Below, one piece after another: positions 1 through 8,500 of a stretch of 17,179 bases of DNA (its first letter is position 1; every line of letters starts with the position of its first letter). The position numbers were made by a program, and so were the translations under genes. The notes under the pieces were generated by a model. That model had not been told where the DNA came from, searched no databases, and was given only the letters and a program-made list of their open reading frames with translations. Source of the DNA: Setomelanomma holmii (Eukaryota > Ascomycota > Dothideomycetes > Pleosporales > Phaeosphaeriaceae); contig ML978408.1 of assembly GCA_010015745.1 (NCBI GenBank), forward strand, positions 1 through 17,179, given 5' to 3'.

Positions 1-30
1 AAGAGAGGCAAAGATAAGCGTGTTCTTGCA

Positions 31-240
31 TAGAGCTAGAGAGAGCTGAAGAGTGCTGGAGAGTGCTGCAGAGAGCTGGAGAGTGCTGGAGGGAGCTGGA
101 GAGTGCTGCAGGGAGCTGGAGAGTGCTGCAGAGATTGGGAGAGTGCTGCAGAGAGCTGGAGAGTGCTGCAGAGAGCTAGAGAGAGCTAGAAAGAGCGGGA
201 GGGAACGAGGGGGAGCTAGAGGGAGCAAGAGGGGGCATTT
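31..240. repeat. 10-bp purine-rich minisatellite
   Basis: A tandem array with a 10-bp period, in units such as GAGAGCTGGA and GAGTGCTGCA. The two types tend to alternate, giving a 20-bp higher-order period. The 5' part is regular; towards 240 it degenerates into GGGAGCTAGA- and GGGAGCAAGA-like units. The strand bias is strong, with the plus strand almost free of C except in GCTG. Open frames across it are low-complexity products of the repeat and should not be read as genes. The left end may continue outside the window. Confidence 0.85.
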
Positions 241-342
241 CCCGCGATCGCAGGGGAATGCCCCCGGAGGATTTTGGTGAGGCGAGCGCCTGCAGCCAAT
301 CAGCGATCGCGGGGGATTGCCCCCCGGGGGCATCCCCGCAGG
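237..342. repeat. Pair of GC-rich palindromic segments with a shared direct repeat
   Basis: Two imperfect palindromes lie next to each other. One (about 235-267) is centred on GCGATCGC with GGGGGCATT-type arms. The other (about 310-340) has arms reading GCGGGG.AT.GCCCC and GGGGGCATCCCCGC. A 24-bp segment beginning GCGATCGC occurs at 244-267 and again at 303-326 with three mismatches. A CCAAT motif lies between them at about 296. This could be a terminal piece of a transposable element or a structured boundary of the minisatellite; no gene is seen here. The rest of the stretch up to 532 is AT-richer and holds nothing recognisable apart from a small CGCGA-ATA-TCGCG palindrome near 492. Confidence 0.55.
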
Positions 343-532
343 TGTTCATATGGCTAGCCCTCAGGGTCATTCCAGCAGGGATTCATAAGGCATTGAAGCT
401 CTAAGTTTTATTACTAAAATCTACAGGCCTAGATAATACAACAGACATCGGCAATGTTTTACTCTAGGAGATTGTTTATGTTACATAAATACGCGAATAT
501 CGCGTACTACTACACTCTACAATGTCGCGTTC

Positions 533-1767
533 TTACGCACTTATGCTTGCTCTCCGTACTCGCTGCTCGTGCTCTTCCGCTTCGGCACCAAGCAGCGCAC
601 TCTCCTCGTCGTCCACGGCGCTGCTCTTCTCTACCTTCACTTGCGGCTTCTGTAACGCGCTCCACAACGTGCTGCAAATCACGATCGCACCGCCAAACAT
701 GCTCCATGCGCCCGGAATGACGCCCCAGATACCCCAGTCAAACGCCAACGCGAAGATGATCTGGACATAGAGCATACTCGTCGCTTTGCTGCTCTTGTCA
801 AGCTGAAGGCCAGCAGTCAGGAGAAATTGAAGCACGAACCCGAACACGCCCATCGCGACGAGCAGGATCCATTCGCGCGCCGACCGAGGGTTCTGGAAGC
901 CGATGCCTGGAATAGCGAGAAGCGCGACCGTGGAGCCAACGGTCGCAACCAGCGCAAAATAGTTGACGGACATGAGTGCATGTGCGCGATTACCAATGAC
1001 ACGAATCATCGTGTACGCTCCCGATGCGCCAGCGACTCCGATGACTGAGACCACAATTGCGATGAAGCGTTGCGCAGGCGTGACCTTGTCGATGCCAGAG
1101 GGCTTCTTTGGATGCAGCTCGTCATTTACTTCTCCAAAGAGCCATGGCGGATGCGCAATGATGATGACTCCGACCAAGGCTACGAGCCCGGCGATTAATT
1201 CCTTCCGCGTAAAGGTCTGGCTGAGAAAAACAGAACATGCCCATGCCGTGACGATGGGAACCAAGAAGCGGAAGACAGTCGCCTCTGCGAGTGGCAGGTA
1301 GTGAACGGAGTCTGTAATGGTTAGGTTTGGCGTGAACGGATCATCGTCGTTGTGTGAACCCACAGTACAAGCAGTACAAGCCGCCGAAGCCAAACGCAGC
1401 GCGCAGCAAAAGCCAGCCTCGCACACTACGGGCACCGAGTGGGAAGTCAGGGACCTTCGTCCACCACATGTATACACTGCTCAAAATGAACGTGATGCCC
1501 ATTCGCGCGACGATGATCTAGCGCCTTGGGTCAGCAAGCCGTGGCTAGCCGATGAGTCGACTTTCGCACCTGGAAAGGATGGAACTGGCTGTCTCCTTGC
1601 TGAAGATATCGTGCAATAGCGTCCATGCAAGCACCGGCGAGCTCAGCGAGGAGTATTAGGCATGCTCCTTTATTGTTGTTCCACATGGATCGCCATATGC
1701 TCTCTTTTGGCGGTTGGGACTCTGATTCGTGCTCCGCTGCAGTTTGGCTGATAGATTGGTACGACAT
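533..1767 (-). CDS. Drug/metabolite transporter, EamA (SLC35-like) family
   Basis: A polytopic membrane protein, modelled as three exons: 1570-1767, 1364-1517 and 533-1311. The introns are 52 bp each (1518-1569, starting GTGCGA, and 1312-1363, starting GTGGGT, ending ACAG). The spliced product is 376 residues, a normal length for fungal EamA proteins. The start Met (MSYQSISQ) opens a polar N-tail followed by the first membrane helix (GACLILLAELAGACMDAIAR). The two EamA repeats are visible: YLPLAEATVFRFLVPIVTAW with IAGLVALVGVIIIAHPPW in the first, and VNYFALVATVGSTVALLAIP followed by FGFVLQFLLTAGLQLDKSSKA in the second. The C-tail is acidic and cytosolic-looking. The family moves small metabolites or nucleotide sugars; the substrate cannot be read from sequence. 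It is two genes from the PKS, so export of a metabolite is possible but unproven. Confidence 0.88.
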
Positions 1768-2194
1768 GTTCAAGCTGTAGCACAGGTGTGCACGAACTCC
1801 TCGAAGGTCACAAAGAGGTCTGGCTTTGAGTTCTTGTATTTGATGCTTCCAAGGCTGACTGTGATGTGGAGTGCGGGAAAGAGCTTGCTTGTGACCCACT
1901 TTTCGGTGCACCCTTTGCCGGAATCCATTCCGCTTACGTCGGCATTGAAGGTCAGACGACAGCATCACTCGCAGTTATACGCCGCCTTCATCGCATTGCC
2001 CTACTTCGGAAATGTGGTCCTGGACGCATTTTCCTCTTTCTTTTGTCTCGTATGGTCGTGCATGAGGACATTTGACGCCGCACAGTAACAATCGCATCGT
2101 GGAGAACACTAAATATCAATGGGCACGATCTGGAAATCGAGAGGAGTAGGGGTTTATTATGTCAGACTCGAAAGATGTCGGGTTTTCGCGACTT
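1768..2194. other. Intergenic stretch with an unassigned coding-like reading frame
   Basis: This lies between the transporter start and the 3' end of the FAD oxidase pseudogene. On the minus strand 1770-1964 is open for 64 codons with ordinary amino-acid composition, including EKWVTSKLFPALHITVSLGS and DLFVTFEEFVHTCATA before a TGA that ends 2 bp before the transporter ATG. The frame extends upstream through a TGA (1965-1967) for a few plausible residues (MKAAYNCE). I recognise no family. It could be the last exon of a small gene, a gene relic, or chance. No clear promoter element was identified. Confidence 0.3.
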
Positions 2195-2850
2195 TCAAAC
2201 TCTACACAGTCTTCCATTCTGCGGTTCGACGCCTTGCTCTCCATCTTCTACCCGCCACCGCTCGCTTCCGACCGCGGTCGTCGCGTAAAACACATCTTTC
2301 GGATCGTACTTCTTCTTGATTCCGCTCAGTCTCGGATAGTATCCTCCATAGAAGGAATCCTGCCAATCGGGCTCCATGACACTGGCCTCGTTCAGATGCG
2401 TGCCCCCTCCTCCGCCACCGGGGTGATGTCTCGCGAGGGTTGCAAAATGTTTTCCTGCAGGTCTTTGTTGGCAATCGCGAGTGCTGCAGGTGTCGAGTGG
2501 TCCAGAACCTTGTTGGACGAAGTGACGAGGAACATGGCGCGTTCGCGCCACGCTGGGTTGACGGCATTGTCAACATTCGCGTACTTCTTCGGCGCCTTGT
2601 GGTAGCCGAGCAAGTGCTTGCCAGACATGACATAGCCTTTGATTAGCGCGAAGGTTTCGTTGTACTTCTCCTGGAAATTCACACGCGGTACGGTGCGATT
2701 TGCCGGTAGCGAATTGTCGAGGCCAATTAGAAATGAGTTGGAACCCCACGTTGCTTGGTACGCAGCATAGAACGAGGTGTGCGCTAGACTCGAGTGAGGT
2801 GAGGTAAGCGTGATGTTATGAGCATCAAGATGTTCGAAGAATGGCCTCAC

Positions 2851-2989
2851 AGTCTTTGTGTTGCACGCTAGCAGGGCTATCCCTACACTCTCTCGTTGTA
2901 CACGTATATATAGCTTCCCTCGTTCATAGCTACACAATCAACTCAGTCCTTCATTCCTCCTTCCACATCACACATCCAAGTCTTTGTGT
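2851..2989 (-). repeat. 11-bp direct repeats flanking an insertion in the oxidase gene
   Basis: AGTCTTTGTGT occurs at 2851-2861 and again at 2979-2989, 128 bp apart. On the coding (minus) strand both copies read Thr-Lys-Thr, but in different phases of the window. Removing one copy plus the intervening 117 bp joins the flanking frames exactly. The segment between contains stops and a TATATA run, lacks inverted termini, and begins TG and ends CA on the coding strand. It may be an inserted element with an 11-bp target duplication. Alternatively, splicing from the weak donor GTGATG to an acceptor at CTGCTAG would keep phase and add about ten residues. Confidence 0.65.
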
Positions 2990-4059
2990 ACGACTCCATG
3001 GTATGGTTCGGTGCGAATAGGAACATCATGTTGAGGAACGGTGCGGGTGTTTGTCCCATGACGAAGAAGGAGTATATTCCAGCATCGGCCCAGTCGAGGA
3101 GAACATCGTAGGAGTTCTTTGTACCTTTCCAGAAAGCTTCGACTCCGTTGCTTGAAGCATCGAGTACCGACTTCGACGTCACGATGTTGAGCTTCGGATG
3201 CGCTCGAATGATGACAGAGGTGACAACGGCGAACGTGCCGCCTCCACCGCCACGAAGCGCCCAGAACAGATTTGGATGCTCTGCCTCGGAGATTGTGAGG
3301 GAGCGGCCGTCGGCAGTGACAAATTGGAAAGCTACGACATGATCGGCAGCCATGCCATAGATTCCTGCCAGAGGGTTCTGACCACCTCCGGTGATCATAC
3401 CTCCTGCATAGCCGACGCTCTATTATCTATTAGCCTCAACATTCGCCGATGCGGGTGATGAAATTGCTTACCCAAGAGACTGCTCCAAGGACCGTCTTCC
3501 CATTCTTGTCGGCAGCTTCGTAGACCTGTCGGACGGTGACGCCGGCTGCGAGTTTCAGCGCGGGTCCTGAATAGCCCGGGCCTTTGTAGTTGGAGATGTA
3601 GTCAATCTTGTCCATGTTGTGCATCCAGAGACTCAATGATCCAGCGCCAGTCGATTTTCCAAGATAGCAGTGGCCAGTGTTCTTTATGACAAGGCGGAGA
3701 TTCGCGGCTCGAGCAAAGTTGATCGCGACCTGAATCTGTGCCACATTGGCGACTTTGACAGCATATTCTGGGTAGCCGCCGAGCGTGCATGCTCTGGACA
3801 AGCTATCGTTTGTTGGCATACAGGTCCTGCCTTGAAATATCGGCCACATGTTTGATGTTGGATTGCCATGGTGGAAGAGAGGATTGGTGAAGTTTTGGAT
3901 CACGTCGGCGCAGTGGAGAGCATCTTTCTTTCCCCATCGCGTATCATAAAATGATGCAGCTATTGGGACAGTCAGGATGAAGCGCACCTCCCAGAAGTGG
4001 GTCGAAGACGTCCCATACCACGTGTCTCGGCCAGCTTGCGTCGCCTGGGAACGTCTTGC

Positions 4060-4187
4060 CAGAGTGCGCAACAAGCAAGCGATAGGCAGATTGATTACCA
4101 AATCAGGACTATCACGAACCAGATGGTGGTCTTTGGAGGCCTAATGCGGTAATCAATCTGCCTATCGCTTGCTTGTTGCGCACTCTA
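4060..4187. mobile_element. hAT-type MITE (128 bp) inside the FAD oxidase coding region
   Basis: The element has 40-bp terminal inverted repeats (4060-4099 and 4148-4187) that match at 39 positions; only the outermost base differs (C versus T). The termini read CAGAGTGCGC and TAGAGTGCGC, which fit the YARNG terminal consensus of the hAT superfamily. It is flanked by perfect 8-bp target duplications CGTCTTGC at 4052-4059 and 4188-4195, the duplication length of hAT elements. The 48-bp core has no coding capacity, so it is a non-autonomous element. Excising the element plus one duplication restores a continuous frame across the insertion point in the host gene. The near-identical termini suggest a recent insertion. 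Confidence 0.93.
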
Positions 4188-4572
4188 CGTCTTGCACGCA
4201 GCTGAAGCGCTTCGCCGAGCTTGCGCCACACTTCTCTCCGTGCTGTTTTCGAAGACGAAGTATTCGGCAAGTCCCGCAAGAGAAGCATCTGTGACTAAGC
4301 TATCCACGGCGTTATTTGTCAACTGAATTCTCTCTGGCCGGTTGAAGAGGTGCTCCCGCATCACTAGCGCTACTGACAGTGGCAGCGGCAGGTTCGACGT
4401 TCGGTAAGGCGACAGCCTGACCAAAGGCAGTGGCTAGGAAAACGGAGGAGAAAAGGACATGTTTCCAAAAACCGACAGATTCTCGTAGTATACATGACGC
4501 GATTAAACGACCAGACAATGGGATTCGACTTGGACGAGTCTCGCACCTGGAGCACAGAGCCTTTTGAGACAT

Positions 4573-5554
4573 CCAGAAAGTAACGTGGATGAATCGATTG
4601 TCCGCAGAGCCTAGTCAACGGTTTACTCCCATGAGTCGTTTATACGTACTCTAGGTCTGGCAAAGACTCTCGTGATTGTGGTGTAAGTGTTCAGCAGGCG
4701 TGGCTTCGTGAAAAGTGTCCAGGTGCCGGAAACCACGGAGACCAGTATATTATTTGCACAGCAAAGGAGACACAGGGACCTGCATTATCTCTATCGTTCC
4801 ATCCTAACGAGAGTGTTTCGGCAGCAGTAAACCAATGGCTCGCTGACCGCTCGCGGCAAGGTAGTACAAGGCATACGAAGATATGCACAATGCTGGTACC
4901 GTGCCGTTTCGAAAGAATTGACGCAGCAGAAGTGGAGGCCGAAGGTTTAGCCAAGACCACGGTTGACCCCTTGGCAGACGGTGCTTACTTCCTTATCGTA
5001 AGTCCATTAATGAGGAAGCTGCACTACTGCGGCGTGGTTCGCGGGACATGTAATTTCCGCTCGTTCAAAGACGTGCTGAGTCGATTCGATAGTAGGGGCG
5101 AAAGACGCATTAGTTCACGGTGAATGCTATGAGCATTAAGTATGTGCTGTTCGCAAAGAAAATGTCATCTAAGAGTGTGTACGCGGTGGTGGTAGCAAGC
5201 TGAAGACTGGAGACCCTGCCGACGGCAGAGTGTGGCGTGGCATCAGCGCGCCTGCGGTTGTACAACCGCTTTCTGGCAAGCCACAAACTAGACGAGATTA
5301 CCGCCGATCCGGAAACTAACCTTGCCTCGTTCCAAGGACCCCTTCGAAGCCTTATGCGAACTCGCCGAGTTTGGTGAGGATTTGAGTAGTGGTCATGAAT
5401 AGTGGATGATGCTTGGCTTGATGGAATATGACCTGTATGATTCAAGAGCCATTCACGCTTGGAGAACTTTGCGAGAAGCGGCCGTAACATTGTGACCAAA
5501 ACCATCAAGAAGTCTAAGCATGAGGAGACACGATAAGGGAAGCGTTGCATACTA
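4573..5554. other. Gene-poor stretch between PKS 3' end and oxidase pseudogene
   Basis: No gene could be established. On the plus strand 5129-5370 reads as a nearly open frame with one TGA at about 5201. It starts MSIKYVLFAKK and later contains RLRLYNRFLASHKLDEITAD and ASFQGPLRSLMRTRRVW before a stop. Upstream on the same strand 4890-4998 (MLVPCRFERIDAAEVEAEG...) ends at a GTAAGT that looks like a splice donor. These may be exons or relics of a plus-strand gene, but I recognise no family. The region should also contain the 3' untranslated end and terminator of the PKS transcript; no distinct signal was identified. Confidence 0.35.
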
Positions 5555-8500
5555 CTACTTCTCCTCCAACTTTCCATAAAACCATTCCGTCAAGTGACTA
5601 ACGGTAGGACAGCTCCACGTCACCGTCGGTGGTACCGTGATACTTATCGCCTTCTGCAGCTGCTGTCGCAATGCGACCGTCATCACCGAGTCGATGCCCA
5701 GATCTGCCATCGTAGTCCGATCGTCAATCTCTTCCACATCCAGGTGCAACACCCTAGACAGACATCCCTTCACTTCAGCATTAACGTAAGCTGTCAGCCC
5801 AGGACCAGACTTTGGCTTCGAAGCGACCAAGGTGCTTGATGAAGAGGATGATGCGGAAGATACGAGCTGCGCACGACGTTGGACAACTTCGGCGATGAGA
5901 TCGCATGGAAGTAGCTCGTCGGCATCCAAGATGCGTGTGCGAGTAACCACAGCGTGGTCTGTATCGATTTTCGAAAGATGTGTCCATGCTTGAAAGCCTT
6001 CCTCAACCGTGATGTCCGTCACACCTTTGCTGTGCAGCTCGAGGTCTACCAAAGCCGTGTCCGAGGCCAAGCCCAGACCTCTCCAAGAGGTCCATTGTAT
6101 TGCAACCGAGTTGCAGCCTCGCGCTCGTCGATGCGTCGTGATGCCGTCAAGGAAGGCGTTCGATGAAGCGTACGCAGATTGGCCGGGTGTGCCGATGATT
6201 TGGCCGATGGACGAGAACAGGACGAAGAAGTCGAGGGTACCTGGAGGAAATAAACTGTGTAGGTTCAGCGCGCCCTGAACTTTTGGAGCCATGACATCGG
6301 CATAAGACTCCATGGAGGCATCCTTGATGTACCCATACCCAGATACACCTGCGGCATGGACGACGCCCAGCACCGGCGGCAGCGACAGGCGATCGAGGGC
6401 TGTCATGAAAACGTGCACTGAAGATAGACAGCCAATGTCAAGAGGGATCGCGTGAACAGTTGCGCCCAGTCGTTCCAGCCTCTCAATCTTTTGGACGACA
6501 GCGACCATCGAGCCAGACACGGTGGACCATTCTTTCCGAGGAGGAAGTCCGCGACGCGACACGACCACGATCCTTCGCGCGCCTTGCTGCACCAAGAAAT
6601 GCAGTACCTCAAGCCCTAGATCTCCAAAACCTCCCGTGACGACGTACGTCCCGTTCGGCTGAGGCAAGAGCGATGACTTGCGATCGCTGCGCTGTTGATC
6701 TTTGGTGAACGGCCTCAGGCGTGCGACTCGTGGCACACCATCCTGTACGCGTACCACGCTTTGCTCTCGCACATATCTCACTGGTAGCAATGGGAAGGCC
6801 GGTCCCTCGTTGTCGATGAGACCGCCCCACAGTTCTGGGTATTCGGATGCAGCAACCCGTGCAAAGCCATAGAGGGTGTACTGTGCGAGAGAGGTAGGCG
6901 AGTCACCATTGTATGCGCTTTCCGTGACAACGAACAGCTTCGGCGCAGTGGAGATTTTGGCAAGTATGGAGAGGATTCTGGCAGCTTCCCACGCGAAGGC
7001 GTGGGCCTTTTTGGCGACGTTCTCCATCGCCTCCACACTACCTGGCAGGTAGACCACAACAGTCTCCTGCTCCTGAAGGATCTGCATCACGTGTGACGCC
7101 TGCAAATCCTGGCTCGAAGGGACGGAGATGACTCTTCCACGGGTCGTCAACTCTAAGGTATTGACGTAGTTACCCAGAAGTTGCGTATCGCTCGAGACCA
7201 GAATAGCATTGCTCATTGGGAGTGGCGTCTCCGAAAGCTTCGGTGGGATCCATGCTAAACGATGGACGAGCGAGTCCACGCCACTGCTCTTTTCATTGAT
7301 GGCCTCCACGTCCGAGAATCGCATGCCTTGAATCTTGGTCAACAGCACACCATCTTCGCTGAGCACACTGATGTCGGCCTTCAAATTACCATCGCTGGTG
7401 GCATCCTCGATGAGCAGATAGCCAATCTTGGGCGGATAGCTCTTGGAGAGGAAGATCACTTGGTCGACGCCGCTGACGATACGCATGCGCACGTTCTTGT
7501 AGAAGATGGACGATCCGACAGACGTGGCAGCATCTAGAAATGGCGCCCAGCTTGTTGCGTCCCACGAAATAGCCTCAGAGCTGGGGTCCATGTCCATCTT
7601 CACAAGCATTTGCTTCTCATCGCCAAAGTGCTCCAATACGCCCCAAGGGTAAGCGATACCTGAGACGCCAATCTGTTGAAGATATGCCCATGCGAAACTT
7701 GTTGGCAGCTCGTTGTTCATCCGCTTCCTGATGGCTGAGATCGAGTAGGTCTGCTCGTAGCTCGTCACATCAGCTGTGGAGTACTTAGCTGCGGCGTGCT
7801 TGATCCAAGCGTGCTCGAGGTCATTGTCACCGATCGCAGCCGACTTCATCAAACGGGATGACAACTCCACCATGCAATCCTTGAGTACGACCTGAAGCTC
7901 ACGTTTGTCAGCAGTCATTGGCGTAGGCACACGAAGCTCGAGATCCGAGAGCACGGTAGCCCCAGTAGCCTTCTCAAACGTGTTGCAATAAACCGCAGCT
8001 GGTATGATCTCAGTGCCCTCCAGCAGGTGTGTCAACGGATAAGGCTTTGTCGTGTCGTCCAAGATCGTATGCCAAATTTGGGTCTTGCAGCCGGCGATCT
8101 CAACGGCGCTGCCGAGAAGGGTATGCTTGTCGACGTCGTGTTGCTGCACATTGGAAGCGGAAACCATTGACGTAGCCTTCCAGTATGGCTTGTGGACCCA
8201 TGGCGTGTTAGGCACATGCGTTGACCACGGACCTTGCCCAAGCAAAGATCCTAGGTCAACTTGGGCACCAATCGTGTGGAGGTGGGAAATGGCGTAAAGT
8301 ATGCTGCGTTCGGACAGTGCGTTGCGCCTCATGATGCCAAATGTAGCGCATTGATCAACTGCTCCCGAGGTTAGAGTGTCGGCGATGGAGTGCGAGACGA
8401 TAGGATGGGTAGAAATCTCCAAGTATACACGGAAGCCATCGTCTACGGCAGCTTCAACGGCATCCACGAGTCGAACAGGATCTACCATGTTGCGTATCCA

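Larger units (their letters stand above)
2195..4470 (-). pseudogene. FAD-linked oxidase (berberine bridge enzyme-like), disrupted
   Basis: A secreted, covalently flavinylated oxidase family (isoamyl-alcohol-oxidase type). Pieces in order are: a signal-peptide-like stretch near 4460 (VLFSSVFLATAFGQAVALP), GDASWP near 4040, the FAD-binding region with the flavin-linking His in NTGHCYLGKSTGAGSLSLW (about 3630-3690), GGMITGGGQNPLAGIYGMAADHV, LFWALRGGGGGTFAVVTSV, and the C-terminal EPDWQDSFYGGYYPRL...KKYDPKDVFYATTAVGSE. A clean 52-bp intron remains at 3420-3471 (GTAAGC...ATAG). Lesions are: no clean start codon in the signal-peptide frame, a frame change within 4312-4424, a MITE at 4060-4187 that puts a stop right after CKT, a one-base frame change near 3980-3985, an insertion between 11-bp repeats at 2851-2989, and a frame change near 2425 in a G-rich tract. 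Some single-base shifts could be sequencing errors, but the MITE cannot. Relatives sit beside 6-MSAS genes in patulin-type clusters. Confidence 0.85.

Noticed and set aside
53..370. Open frames on both strands across the minisatellite and palindromes
   Set aside because: Products are low-complexity translations of the 10-bp repeat with no domain and no plausible gene structure.
2971..3001. Insertion in the oxidase as a solo LTR
   Set aside because: It starts TG and ends CA, but no 5-bp target duplication fits and there are no inverted tips; the 11-bp repeats do not match LTR integration.
4060..4187. The MITE as a spliced intron
   Set aside because: A GT...AG pair can be drawn at the duplication (AC|GTAGAG to GGCAAG|AC), but it leaves a two-base frame shift, so splicing would not rescue the host gene.
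5110..5577. 155-codon minus-strand frame overlapping the PKS 3' end
   Set aside because: It overlaps the PKS stop in another frame, is Arg/Ser-rich and shows no family features; treated as chance.
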